From NCBI GenBank assembly GCA_036263455.1, contig DATAGZ010000011.1, positions 62,001 to 126,000 on the forward strand: a stretch of DNA of 64,000 nt, given 5' to 3'. This DNA comes from DATAGZ01 sp036263455. GTDB taxonomy: Bacteria; Pseudomonadota; Alphaproteobacteria; Dongiales; Dongiaceae. The notes under the pieces were generated by a model, which saw only the letters and a list, made by a program, of their open reading frames with translations, made no database searches and had not been told where the DNA came from. The stretch's first letter is position 1; every line of letters begins with the position of its first letter. Shown piece by piece: positions 43,028 through 53,402 of this stretch. Position numbers and translations under genes: made by a program.

Positions 43028-43905
43028 GCGATTCGATCAGAAAGGTCGCCGTGATTGGCGCCGGGCAGATGGGTATTGGCATAGCGCATGTGGCGGCGCT
43101 GGCTGGCCTCGACGTGGTGCTCAACGATATTAACGAGGGTCAACTTGCCAAAGCGATGACGATTATCGAAGGCAATATGAGCCGCCAGGTAAACAAGGGC
43201 GCGCTCACCGCGGAAGAGCAGAAGGCGGCGCTGGGACGGATCCGTATCTCGGCAGCGCTCGATGGCGTGGCGAAGAGCGACTTCGTTATAGAGGCCGCCA
43301 CCGAAAAAGAAGAGATCAAGAAGAACATCCTGCGCGCGCTCTGCCCGCTGCTCCCGCCTCAGGCAATCGTCGCCACCAACACGTCGTCGATTTCCATCAC
43401 ACGCCTTGCGGCGGTCACCGACCGTCCCACCAAATTTATCGGCATGCATTTCATGAACCCGGTTCCGGTCATGAAACTGGTCGAAGTCATCCGCGGCCTG
43501 GTGACCGACGATGCGACGTTCCAGAGCGTGAAGGCGCTCGCCGAGAAAATGGGCAAGAATGTGGCGGTCGCCGAGGATTTTCCGGCCTTTATCGTTAATC
43601 GCATCCTCTTGCCCATGATCAATGAAGCGATCTATGCCCTTTACGAGGGCGTGGGAAACGTCACCTCGATCGATACCGCGATGAAACTCGGCGCCAACCA
43701 CCCGATGGGCCCGCTTGAGCTCGCCGATTTTATCGGTCTCGATACCTGCCTCTCGATCATGCAGGTCCTCTATGAGGGGCTCGCCGACAGCAAGTACCGG
43801 CCCTGCCCGCTTCTCGTGAAATATGTCGAAGCGGGCTGGTTCGGACGCAAGGCGGGCCGCGGCTTCTACGATTACAGCCAGACACCGCCGCTCCCCACGC
43901 GCTAG
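43024..43905 (+). CDS. hbd: 3-hydroxybutyryl-CoA dehydrogenase
   Basis: The enzyme interconverts 3-hydroxybutyryl-CoA and acetoacetyl-CoA with NAD(P). The 293-residue product has the Rossmann motif VAVIGAGQMGIGIAHVAA (about 8-25), the ATNTSSISITRLA and GMHFMNPVPVMKLVEVI segments (catalytic His), and the C-terminal domain PRGFYDY-like ending GRKAGRGFYDYS. It completes the etfB-etfA-hbd run by a 4-nt overlap, an order often seen in alphaproteobacteria. Confidence 0.94.
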   Translation: MSDSIRKVAVIGAGQMGIGIAHVAALAGLDVVLNDINEGQLAKAMTIIEGNMSRQVNKGALTAEEQKAALGRIRISAALDGVAKSDFVIEAATEKEEIKKNILRALCPLLPPQAIVATNTSSISITRLAAVTDRPTKFIGMHFMNPVPVMKLVEVIRGLVTDDATFQSVKALAEKMGKNVAVAEDFPAFIVNRILLPMINEAIYALYEGVGNVTSIDTAMKLGANHPMGPLELADFIGLDTCLSIMQVLYEGLADSKYRPCPLLVKYVEAGWFGRKAGRGFYDYSQTPPLPTR

Positions 43906-44019
43906 CCGGTATAAATAGACCCCAGGCGGCATGCGCTTCCTGGTCATACTTGGGCAGATAAACCTTGAAGCGCCCGGTCCTCCTTGGTAAGGAGCAGCAC
44001 TGTCGATCCGGGAGAATGA

Positions 44020-45723
44020 ATGGCACGAAAGCCGAGAAGCGAGCCTTCCCTTCCCCACGGCATGGCAAGCCTCGCCCCGACGCGGTGGGATATCGGCGCG
44101 GCTCTCCTCGTTTTGGCCCTACTGGCGATCATGGCCCAAGCCGGACGCGGCACCTTCGCTCCGCTGGAAAGCATTACCCAGGTCCCCCTTTCGCTCGATC
44201 CCTGGCGGCTACCCTATTACGCGGCGCGTACAGCCTTGCGCATGATGGTAGCGCTCGGCTGTTCGACGCTCTTCACCTTCCTGTATGCCCCGCTCGCGGC
44301 CAAATACCGCGGCGCAGGCGCCCTGCTCGTCCCGCTGCTCGACATTCTCCAATCGGTGCCGGTGCTGGGCTTCATTTCGATCACCATCACTTTTTTTCTC
44401 GACCTCATTCCGGGCCGCGTGCTCGGCGCGGAGCTTGCCGCGATCTTTGCCATCTTCACCAGCCAGGCCTGGAACATGGCCTTCAGCCTCTATCAATCGC
44501 TGCACACCGTGCCGGCCGAATTGGTCGAAGCCAGCCTCTCCTTCCGCCTGTCGGGGTGGATGCGTTTCTGGCGGCTCGAAGTTCCCTTTGCCCTACCCTC
44601 CTTGGTCTGGAACATGATGGTGTCGGTGGCCGGCGGATGGTTTTTCGTAGTTGCCTCGGAAGCCGTTACGGTCGGTCACACACGCTTCGCCCTGCCAGGG
44701 ATCGGCTCCTATATCGCGACCGCCATCGCAGTTAATGACGGCAGGGCCCTGATCTGGGCCATTCTTGCCATGCTTGTCCTCATTCTATTGATCGACCAAC
44801 TCCTGTTTCGTCCCTTGCTAGCCTGGTCGGAGCGCTTTCGCATCGATGCCGAGCCCGGCGAGCCTGGCTATTCCTCTTTCGTCCTGACCCTGATCCGCCG
44901 TTCGCGGATCGGCACCTTCCTGGCCCCGCTTGCCGAGCTCTGGGACAGGATCGGCCGCCATCCCGCCGCGGCCATCGTGACGCACAAGGAAACCGCTTCG
45001 CCACGCATGCAGGCCGTCCCCGTTCTGCTTCTCCTCGGCGCGGGCCTGGTGCTCGGCCACTACCTGATCACCCTGCCGCGCGGCGAAATCCTGGCTACGC
45101 TGGTCGATGGATTGATCACCCTCGCGCGCGTCTTCGCGCTCGTCGCATTGGCAAGCGTGATCTGGGTGCCCGTCGGCGTCTGGATCGGCCTTCGCCCTCG
45201 TTTCGGACGAATCTTTCAGCCGCTGGTGCAATTGCTGGCGGCCTTTCCCGCCAATCTTCTCTATCCCCTGCTGATCGTCCCTATCCTCGTCCATCGCCTC
45301 GACGCCAATATTTGGCTTAGCCCGCTTATGATCCTGGGGGCGCAATGGTACCTTCTTTTCAATATCATCGTCGGAACCCAGGCGCTTCCGCACGAGCTGC
45401 GCCAGATCGCCACCAATCTGCATGTGACGGGGTGGCTGTGGTGGCGGCGCGTCGGGCTGCCGGCGATTTTTCCTTATTTCCTGACGGGCGCGATTACCGC
45501 CTCGGGCGGAGCCTGGAATGCCGCCATCGTCGCGGAATATGTCTCCTGGGGCGACCGCGTGCTGGTCGCGCGCGGCCTGGGCGCCACCATTGCCGAAGCC
45601 GCGCGAACCGGCGATAGCACCCGGCTCGCGCTCGGCATCGGGGTGATGTGCCTCCTGGTGATTGTCGTGAACCGTCTGGTCTGGCGCCCCCTCTACGCCT
45701 ATGCTGAGCGCAAGTTTCGTTGA
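44020..45723 (+). CDS. Fused dual permease of a NitT/TauT-type ABC transporter
   Basis: The 567-residue protein carries two BPD_transp_1 domains in one chain. The first (about 70-270) has the coupling-helix region VPAELVEASLSFRLSGWMRFWRLEVPFALPSLV, and the second (about 370-560) has LPHELRQIATNLHVTGWLWWRRVGLPAIFPYFL, both with the EAA-like loop. It would form the whole membrane channel alone. ATG 44020 follows CCGGGAGAATGA. The ATPase gene follows directly, but no substrate-binding protein is encoded nearby, so the ligand is open. Confidence 0.88.
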   Translation: MARKPRSEPSLPHGMASLAPTRWDIGAALLVLALLAIMAQAGRGTFAPLESITQVPLSLDPWRLPYYAARTALRMMVALGCSTLFTFLYAPLAAKYRGAGALLVPLLDILQSVPVLGFISITITFFLDLIPGRVLGAELAAIFAIFTSQAWNMAFSLYQSLHTVPAELVEASLSFRLSGWMRFWRLEVPFALPSLVWNMMVSVAGGWFFVVASEAVTVGHTRFALPGIGSYIATAIAVNDGRALIWAILAMLVLILLIDQLLFRPLLAWSERFRIDAEPGEPGYSSFVLTLIRRSRIGTFLAPLAELWDRIGRHPAAAIVTHKETASPRMQAVPVLLLLGAGLVLGHYLITLPRGEILATLVDGLITLARVFALVALASVIWVPVGVWIGLRPRFGRIFQPLVQLLAAFPANLLYPLLIVPILVHRLDANIWLSPLMILGAQWYLLFNIIVGTQALPHELRQIATNLHVTGWLWWRRVGLPAIFPYFLTGAITASGGAWNAAIVAEYVSWGDRVLVARGLGATIAEAARTGDSTRLALGIGVMCLLVIVVNRLVWRPLYAYAERKFR

Positions 45724-45728
45724 CTTCC

Positions 45729-47030
<1,302 letters not shown>

Positions 47031-47032
47031 TC

Positions 47033-47236
47033 TCAGGCGATGATGTCGGGGAGAAGCCGGCTCTCCAGCTTGATGATCTGGTCCTTGAGCAGCAATTTGC
47101 GCTTCTTCAGGCGTTGCACCTGAAGCGTGTCGAAAGGGAGCGTTTCCGAGAGGCGGCCAATCGCATCGTCAAGATCGCGATGCTCCTGACGGAGCTCCTC
47201 GAGCTTCGCCCTCATTTCGTCGACCCGGACTGCCAC
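47033..47236 (-). CDS. DUF465/YdcH-family small coiled-coil protein
   Basis: The 67-residue helical protein matches DUF465: MRAKLEELRQEHRDLDDAIGRL, then LQVQRLKKRKLLLKDQIIKLESRLLPDI. The family is a short antiparallel coiled coil of unknown function. It converges on the ABC ATPase gene 2 bases away. A second, divergent family member lies at 59803-59979. Confidence 0.87.
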   Translation of the reverse strand: MAVRVDEMRAKLEELRQEHRDLDDAIGRLSETLPFDTLQVQRLKKRKLLLKDQIIKLESRLLPDIIA

Positions 47237-47305
47237 TCTGCCCTCCCGCCAGGGAAACTACGCCAACGAGCCGGGAAAGGCAATCGAAGCGACGCTTCGC
47301 CAGGG

Positions 47306-49351
47306 TTACGTCGAGGCGCGGGTAAGGGGGCGGCGGAACGGCACGTCTTCCCCCGGTGGAGCATCCAATCCCCGCGCGAAGGCGTGCCCGCTATAGACCG
47401 CATAGGCAATCGGCCCCGGCGCCAGGCAGTCGCCGATCCGCGTGACGCTCTTCGGTCCGGTCTGTCCGCGCAGCGCTTCGTAGAGGCCGTCCTCCGGCAG
47501 GCGCGCCGTGACGCTCACCACCGCGCGGGCCGGCAGGGCGTAGCGGGTGCCGGTATAGACACAGATCACTGTTGCCTGGTCGCCCGCGATGCCGATAAGA
47601 TTCCGGTTCGCCTCGATGCGCACGCCCCGCCGCAGCAGGCGCGACTGGATGGGAATGAATTCGAGCGTATGCGTGGTCCAGCTCGAAACACCCACCTCGG
47701 GCGTGACGATGGTGACGTCGAGGCCGTGGTCCCGCAGCTTTTCCGCGATCACGCCCCCCAGATAATAATGATCGTCGTCATAGACCAGCACCGGCCCCGC
47801 GGTGGGGAGCCGGCCTTCCATGATGTCGTCGGGCGTAAAAAGGGCGGCGGCATTGTCCGTGACGGTAATGGGCCGGGCATTCATGCGCCCCACCCCGTCC
47901 GCTCGCCATCGCGCGCCGGTCGCGAGCACCACGTGATCTGCGGCAAACTCCAGGATATCCGCCGCCGTGAGCGGGGAGGAGCGATATACCGTCACGTTGG
48001 ACATTTTTTCGATCATCGTGACGCGATGGTCGCGCACGCGCGCCCATTCGCCAAGACCGGGCAATTGCGCCTCGCGGGTCACGCGTCCGCCGAGGTCCGC
48101 GCGGGCCTCGGCAAGATGGACCTCATAGCCGCGCTGGCCGAGCGCGCGCGCCGCTTCCAGTCCGGCCGGACCTCCGCCAACGATCAGGACGCGGGATTCG
48201 CTGCCGCGAGGCGCGATGATCTCTGGATGCCAGCCCTTGCGCCATTCCTCGCCCATGGTCGGATTCTGCGTGCAGCGGATCGGCGTGATGGTGAAGTCGC
48301 CCGAGACGCAGATGTTGCAGCCGATACATTCGCGTATTTCGTCCTGCCGGCCCTCCGCGATCTTGCGCGGCAGGAAGGGGTCGGCAATCGAGGGACGCGC
48401 GGCGCCGATCATGTCGAGGACGCCGCGGCGGATCTGCGACACCATCGTATCGGGCGAGGTAAAGCGTCCCACGCCCACGACCGGCTTGGTGGTGACCTGC
48501 TTCATGAAGGCGATGAAGGGCTCCTGGTAGCCTTCCTTGGCGAAGCGCGAGCTTGCCGAATCGTTGCGCCAGCTGCTGACATTCACATCCCACAGATCGG
48601 GAAGTTCGGCGAGCATCGCCACGATATCCCGCCCCTCGCTCTCGGCGAGCAATCCCTCCTCGCCCATGAGTTCGTCGGTCGCAAAGCGCAGGGCGATTCC
48701 GCATTGGAGCCCCACCTCGTCCCGCGTGTCCTCGAGCACCTCGCGCAGCAGCCGCACGCGGTTTTCGAGCGAGCCGCCATATTCGTCACGCCGGTCGTTG
48801 CGGCGGCGCTGCAAAAAATGCATCGGCAGGGAGAGGTCGTGGCCCGCATAGACATAAACGATATCGAACCCCGCTTGGCGCGCGCGCCGCGCCGCCTGAC
48901 GGTGCCAGCGGCGAAACTCGCGAATATCCTCGCGGTCCATGGCGCGGGCCTGGAAGGGATAGTTGTTGTTGGCGGGTTGATGGGCAGGACCGATCAGCGG
49001 CTCGCGGCTATAGAAATTGGATGCGGACGGGCCATTGTGGCACAGCTCGACCGCCGCCAGCGCATCCCATTTGTGTACCGCCTCGCACATCAGGGCAAGC
49101 GAGGGAATGTCATGGTCGTCCCACAGGCGCGCCTCGACATAGGGCGTGACGTCGCCGCTCGGATGGATCTCGCATTCTTCCGTGGAGACGACCGCCCAGC
49201 CGCCCTCGGCCTTCATGCCGCGCATCGCCGCGTGCGCTGCCGGATATTGATGACCCATGCCGTTGCAATGCGGTACCTGAAAGAAGCGGTTCTTGGCCGT
49301 TACCGGGCCGATTTTCACCGGCGTGAACAGAACATCGTATAAGCTGGACAT
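47306..49351 (-). CDS. Trimethylamine dehydrogenase-family flavoprotein (histamine-dehydrogenase-like pocket)
   Basis: The 681-residue enzyme has an FMN TIM barrel, a [4Fe-4S] site and FAD/ADP-binding domains, as in TMADH, an ETF-linked amine dehydrogenase. Visible are VPHCNGMG with Cys29 (cysteinyl-FMN site), Tyr168/His171/Asp264 matching the TMADH triad, the cluster cysteines 342, 345, 348 and 360 (CIGCNIC ... RCTQNP), and VLIVGGGPAGLEAARALG. The TMADH aromatic bowl (Tyr60, Trp264, Trp355) is Glu59, Trp261, Asp352 here; as I recall, histamine dehydrogenase has Gln, Trp, Asp. The substrate is therefore probably not trimethylamine. ATG 49351 follows GGGGGGAG. Divergent from an M81 hydrolase gene. 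Confidence 0.87.
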   Translation of the reverse strand: MSSLYDVLFTPVKIGPVTAKNRFFQVPHCNGMGHQYPAAHAAMRGMKAEGGWAVVSTEECEIHPSGDVTPYVEARLWDDHDIPSLALMCEAVHKWDALAAVELCHNGPSASNFYSREPLIGPAHQPANNNYPFQARAMDREDIREFRRWHRQAARRARQAGFDIVYVYAGHDLSLPMHFLQRRRNDRRDEYGGSLENRVRLLREVLEDTRDEVGLQCGIALRFATDELMGEEGLLAESEGRDIVAMLAELPDLWDVNVSSWRNDSASSRFAKEGYQEPFIAFMKQVTTKPVVGVGRFTSPDTMVSQIRRGVLDMIGAARPSIADPFLPRKIAEGRQDEIRECIGCNICVSGDFTITPIRCTQNPTMGEEWRKGWHPEIIAPRGSESRVLIVGGGPAGLEAARALGQRGYEVHLAEARADLGGRVTREAQLPGLGEWARVRDHRVTMIEKMSNVTVYRSSPLTAADILEFAADHVVLATGARWRADGVGRMNARPITVTDNAAALFTPDDIMEGRLPTAGPVLVYDDDHYYLGGVIAEKLRDHGLDVTIVTPEVGVSSWTTHTLEFIPIQSRLLRRGVRIEANRNLIGIAGDQATVICVYTGTRYALPARAVVSVTARLPEDGLYEALRGQTGPKSVTRIGDCLAPGPIAYAVYSGHAFARGLDAPPGEDVPFRRPLTRAST

Positions 49352-49474
49352 GGCTCCCCCCCCACGTACGCGACCTGAATCCGCTTTCCTGATAAATACC
49401 AGCTTTGCGCCTAAAAGCCACGAGGGGATGCGTGTCGCCCTTTTCTCCCGCGCGGCCAATTCTTATGATGAATC

Positions 49475-50932
49475 ATGGCAGACAAAAAGAACCTGGCGGT
49501 GGCGCGCTTCTGGTATGAAGGCAATTCCTTTTCGCCGCTCGTCGCTAATGCCTCCGCGTTCCATGATTATGAGTGGGTTGAGGGCGCCGCCGTCCGGCGC
49601 TGTTACGAGAATACCGCAAGCGAACTCGGGGGCGTGATCGCCCTGGAAGCGCAATTGCCCGACTGGACGGTAACCTATCTGCATTGCTGCGCCGCGCCTC
49701 CTGCGGGACCGATCGACGATGCGACATTCTTGGAAATTGTCGAGCGGATATGCGCGGGCCTCGAACGCCGGCGCTGGGATGCGGTCTATCTCTCGCTCCA
49801 CGGCGCGGCGATTGCGGAAACCGAGCCTCTGGCCGATCTGCGCCTATTGGAAGGGGTGCGGGGGGTGATCGGCACCGAGACGCCACTCGGCGTCACGTTC
49901 GATTTCCACGCCAACCTCGCGCACGCAATGATCGAGCGCGTGGATTATGCGATAGGCTATAAGACCTATCCGCATATCGATATGGCCGAAACGGCGCAGA
50001 AATGCCTACGACTGCTGCTTGGCGGCGAGCGGATGCATCGCGCCTTTCGCAAGCTGCCCATAATTCTGCCCAGCTTTAACATGCGGACGGGCGACGGGCC
50101 GATGCGAGACCTCTTCGCCACGGCGCGGCAAGAAGAAAATCGCCTCGGCCTGGCGGATATCTCGCTCTTCGGCGGCTTTGCCTATGGCGACAGCCCGGCC
50201 TGCGGTCCCTCGGTCCTGGTCACGGGACCAGCCAGCGAGGCAGAGGCGGTCGCCGAGACGCTCGCCAATACCTTCCAGGACCGCCGCGCGGACTTCTTCC
50301 TAACCCTGCCGAGCCCGGAAGCCGCCTTGGCCACGGCGCGTCCCGGGCAGCGGCCGATAGCGCTTCTCGATCCTGCCGATAATCCGCTCTCCGGCGGCAC
50401 CGGCGATACGACTGGGTTACTGCGCGCACTGGTGCAACGGAGGGACAATCCGCCTGCCGTCTTCGCCTTCTTCTTCGATCCCGAACAGGTCGCCATGCTG
50501 CACGAGGCGGGCGTGGGCGCGGAGCGCACCTTGTCCCTCGGCGGGAGATTATCGCCGCTATATGGCACACCCTTGCAGATATCGGCGCGCGTAGCTCGTC
50601 TCACCGATGGCGTCTTCCGCAACAGAGGACCGATGTGGCAAGGCGCCGAGACGCGCTTGGGCAGAACCGCGCTGGTCGAGGCCGGGTCCCTGCGCATCAT
50701 CCTGACCGAGACCTGCCAGACCCCCAACGATCCCGGCTATTTCGCTCTGCACGGCATTGATCTCGCCCAGCCGATACTCCTCTGCGTCAAGGCCAAGAAC
50801 CATTTCCGCGCCGCCTTCCTGCCGCTCTGCGAAGCGATCATCGATGTCGATTGCCCAGGGCCAGCGGCCCTCGATCTTAGCCATTTGCCCTACCGTTTCG
50901 CGAAGCTTGATCCCTCTCGCCGGGATCGCTAG
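49475..50932 (+). CDS. M81-family (MlrC-like) metallohydrolase
   Basis: The 485-residue product matches the M81/MlrC family: N-terminal domain with ARFWYEGNSFSPL, YLSLHGAAIAE, VTFDFHANLAHAMIERVDYAIGYKTYPHIDMAETA (candidate zinc ligands in DFHAN and PHID), and a C-terminal MlrC domain with LLDPADNPLSGGTGDTTGLL and TETCQTPNDPGYFALHGID. The best-known member degrades linearised microcystin, but most are uncharacterised amidohydrolase-like enzymes. It is divergent from the amine dehydrogenase gene, 123 bases apart, so the two may share control. Confidence 0.85.
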   Translation: MADKKNLAVARFWYEGNSFSPLVANASAFHDYEWVEGAAVRRCYENTASELGGVIALEAQLPDWTVTYLHCCAAPPAGPIDDATFLEIVERICAGLERRRWDAVYLSLHGAAIAETEPLADLRLLEGVRGVIGTETPLGVTFDFHANLAHAMIERVDYAIGYKTYPHIDMAETAQKCLRLLLGGERMHRAFRKLPIILPSFNMRTGDGPMRDLFATARQEENRLGLADISLFGGFAYGDSPACGPSVLVTGPASEAEAVAETLANTFQDRRADFFLTLPSPEAALATARPGQRPIALLDPADNPLSGGTGDTTGLLRALVQRRDNPPAVFAFFFDPEQVAMLHEAGVGAERTLSLGGRLSPLYGTPLQISARVARLTDGVFRNRGPMWQGAETRLGRTALVEAGSLRIILTETCQTPNDPGYFALHGIDLAQPILLCVKAKNHFRAAFLPLCEAIIDVDCPGPAALDLSHLPYRFAKLDPSRRDR

Positions 50933-50949
50933 GGTCCCGCAGGGGATTT

Positions 50950-51948
50950 ATGGATTTTCGAAAAGATCTTATCGCCGCCATCGGCAATACGCCGCTCATC
51001 CGCTTGCGTAAAGCGTCGGAGATGACCGGCTGCATCATCCTGGGCAAAGCAGAATTCCTCAACCCCGGCGGGTCGGTGAAGGACCGCGCCGCTTCGGCGA
51101 TCATTACCGACGCCGAGCGGCGGGGGCAGATCGAGCCGGGCGGATTGATCGTCGAAGGGACCGCAGGCAATACCGGTATCGGCCTGGCGCTCGTCGGAAA
51201 TGCGCGCGGCTATCGCACCCTGATCGTGATTCCAGAGACCCAGAGCGCCGAGAAAAAGGACATGCTGCGGCTGGCGGGCGCCCAGCTCAAGGAAGTGCCG
51301 GCGCTGCCCTATAAAGATCCCGGCAATTACATTCGGGTTTCCGAACGTCTCGCTCAGGAATTGGCGGGGCAGGAACCTCGGGGAGTCTTATGGGCCAACC
51401 AGTTTGACAATATCGCCAACCGCATGGGTCATTTCCAGACCACCGGGCCGGAGATATGGCGTCAAACCGAAGGCCAGGTCGATGGCTTCATCTGCGCGGT
51501 GGGAACGGGTGGCACGCTGGCGGGTGTTGGCCAATTCCTCAAGGAGCAAAAGCCCGAGACGGTGATCGGGCTCGCCGATCCGGATGGGGCCGCGCTCTAT
51601 TCTTACTACACGACGGGCACGCTCAAGGCGGAAGGCTCGTCGATCACAGAGGGAATCGGCCAGGGCCGCATTACCCGCAATCTCGAGAATGCGCGGATCG
51701 ACCGCCCCTATCGCATCTCCGATGCCGAGGCCTTGCCGGTGCTCTTCGACCTCCTACGCGAGGAAGGGCTATGCCTGGGCGGATCCTCGGCCATCAATGT
51801 CGCGGGCGCGATACGGCTTGCCCGCGACATGGGACCTGGCCACGTGATCGTGACCGTCCTGTGCGATTATGGCACGCGCTATCAGAGCAAATTATTCAAC
51901 CCCGCCTTCCTTCGCAGCAAGGGCTTGCCCACGCCCGGCTGGCTCTGA
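50950..51948 (+). CDS. cysK: Cysteine synthase A (O-acetylserine sulfhydrylase)
   Basis: CysK replaces the acetyl group of O-acetylserine with sulfide. The 332-residue fold-type II PLP enzyme has FLNPGGSVKDRAA (PLP Lys44), the EGTAGNTGIGLALV substrate loop, QFDNIANR, the phosphate loop VGTGGTLAGVG and GGSSAINVAGA. Some residues differ from E. coli CysK (EGTAGNT where EPTSGNT is usual), a variant common in alphaproteobacterial 'cysteine synthase A' of this length. It converges on the GST gene. Confidence 0.91.
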   Translation: MDFRKDLIAAIGNTPLIRLRKASEMTGCIILGKAEFLNPGGSVKDRAASAIITDAERRGQIEPGGLIVEGTAGNTGIGLALVGNARGYRTLIVIPETQSAEKKDMLRLAGAQLKEVPALPYKDPGNYIRVSERLAQELAGQEPRGVLWANQFDNIANRMGHFQTTGPEIWRQTEGQVDGFICAVGTGGTLAGVGQFLKEQKPETVIGLADPDGAALYSYYTTGTLKAEGSSITEGIGQGRITRNLENARIDRPYRISDAEALPVLFDLLREEGLCLGGSSAINVAGAIRLARDMGPGHVIVTVLCDYGTRYQSKLFNPAFLRSKGLPTPGWL

Positions 51949-51976
51949 CATTTGCGATCCGATCCTCGCGAGGATG

Positions 51977-52615
51977 TCACATCTGCGGCACGGTAGCCTT
52001 GGCGCTGGGCCGTTCGCTCGCCGCCTTATGCCATTTGCTGAGCTTGGCATGCCTGGGCAAGGTCTTCTGACCTTCGGGCATCTGCGCATAATAGTCGATG
52101 ATCGGCAGGAGCATCATATCGGCGAGGCTGAATTCCCGGCCCGCAGCGAAGGGGCCCGTCCCGTCCAGCAGGTCCTCGACGGCATTCAATGCCTTTTCGG
52201 CTTCCTGTTGTCCCGCCGCGATGGCGGTTTCATCGGGACCCTTTTCCTTGTCGGCGAAATAACGCCCCAGGAACACCTTGAGGATCGCCGGACCATAGAG
52301 ATAGGTATCGGCTACCTTCTCGATCTGATTGGCGCGGGTCCGCTTCTGCAGATCGGCGGGCAACAGCTTGGCGCCCGGGAAGGCATCATCGATGTAACGC
52401 AGAATCGCATCGGTCTCGTATATCGTGGTGCCGTTATGGGCGAAGGCCGGTACCTTTCCGAATGGATGGCGCGTCATGTGGCCTGGTTCCTTATGCTCCC
52501 CCTTCATCATATCCACATTGACGAGATCGTATTCCACGCCTTTTTCCGCGAGCGCCATGCGCACCGAGCGCACATACGTCGAATAGTTCGGTCCATAGAT
52601 GGTTGGCTTTGCCAT
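51977..52615 (-). CDS. Glutathione S-transferase family protein
   Basis: The 212-residue product has a thioredoxin-like N-terminal domain (PTIYGPNYSTYVRSVRMALAEKGVEYDLVNVD, GKVPAFAHNGTTIYETDAILRYID with the cis-Pro and the Glu-Thr/Ser pair that holds glutathione) and an all-helical C-terminal domain (GREFSLADMMLLPII). The likely catalytic residue is Tyr or Ser around positions 11-13. The substrate is unknown. Divergent from alaX across about 80 bases. Confidence 0.9.
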   Translation of the reverse strand: MAKPTIYGPNYSTYVRSVRMALAEKGVEYDLVNVDMMKGEHKEPGHMTRHPFGKVPAFAHNGTTIYETDAILRYIDDAFPGAKLLPADLQKRTRANQIEKVADTYLYGPAILKVFLGRYFADKEKGPDETAIAAGQQEAEKALNAVEDLLDGTGPFAAGREFSLADMMLLPIIDYYAQMPEGQKTLPRHAKLSKWHKAASERPSAKATVPQM

Positions 52616-52696
52616 AATTATCCTCCTCTTGTTTGTCTGGTCGGCTTGACGGAGCCAGTTGCGGGCCTATGATGCCAGAAGAAAGCAGCGTGACCA

Positions 52697-53401
52697 ATGA
52701 TAGAATTATTGTTCCGCGATGACCCTTACCTGCAGAGATGCCCGGCGCGGGTAATCGCCTCAGGCGACAATGCCGTTCGCCTCGATCGCACGGTCTTTTA
52801 TCCGATGGGCGGAGGCCAGCCCGGCGATACTGGCCGGCTGCGCCTGGACAGCCGAACCGTCGTGGAGGTCATAGATACCCAGAAAGGCGACGCGCCGGAC
52901 GATGTCGTACATATCGTCGCGGATGGCGGCGCGCTTCTTCCGGGAATGACGCTCGAGGCCGAAATCGATTGGGACCGCCGCCACCGGCTTATGCGCATGC
53001 ATACCTTGCTGCATCTGGTCTGCGCGGTCATGAAGGACGCGCAGTTAACGGGCGCGCAGATTGGCGACGGCAAGGGACGCGTGGATTTTCACTTGCCGGA
53101 AGCGCCCGACAAGGAGGTCCTTGCCGAGGCCCTCAACCGCCTTGTCCGTGAAGATCATGCCGTTCGCCCGCTCTGGATAACGGATTCGGATTTCGCGGCG
53201 CAGCCGGAACTGATCCGCACCATGTCCGTGAAACCGCCAACCGGTTTCGGGCGCGTACAGCTTCTCGAGATCGAGGGTGTCGATCTTCAGCCTTGCGGCG
53301 GTACGCATGTGCGCTCGACTGCAGAAATAGGTGCGGTGACGGTCACCAAGATCGAGAACAAAGGCAAGCTCAACCGGCGTATTGCCGTCGCCCTCGGCTA
53401 G
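52697..53401 (+). CDS. alaX: Alanyl-tRNA editing protein AlaX
   Basis: AlaX is a free-standing editing domain that hydrolyses Ser-tRNA(Ala). The 234-residue product has the YPMGGGQPGDTG loop, the zinc histidines in RMHTLLHLVCAVM (HxxxH, about 101-105) and the cysteine/histidine pair in DLQPCGGTHVRST (about 197-209), all in the order of the AlaRS editing domain. It begins a same-strand run with sseA, a GNAT gene, metC and hisI. Confidence 0.93.
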   Translation: MIELLFRDDPYLQRCPARVIASGDNAVRLDRTVFYPMGGGQPGDTGRLRLDSRTVVEVIDTQKGDAPDDVVHIVADGGALLPGMTLEAEIDWDRRHRLMRMHTLLHLVCAVMKDAQLTGAQIGDGKGRVDFHLPEAPDKEVLAEALNRLVREDHAVRPLWITDSDFAAQPELIRTMSVKPPTGFGRVQLLEIEGVDLQPCGGTHVRSTAEIGAVTVTKIENKGKLNRRIAVALG

Positions 53402-53402
53402 C

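Noticed and set aside
43980..43994. A CTCCTT/AAGGAG hairpin upstream of the fused permease, considered as a riboswitch or ribosome-site trap
   Set aside because: Only a 6-bp stem, no start codon at a suitable distance after AAGGAG, and no known aptamer pattern nearby; the real start has its own GGGAG.
47114..49342. A very long plus-strand open frame (over 700 codons) opposite the TMADH-family gene
   Set aside because: It is the mirror of a strongly supported coding gene in GC-rich DNA; the translation is Arg/Ala/His-rich with no domain signature.
51962..51975. Perfect palindrome ATCCTCGCGAGGAT between cysK and the GST gene, considered as a shared terminator
   Set aside because: At most a 5-bp stem and no T-run on either strand.
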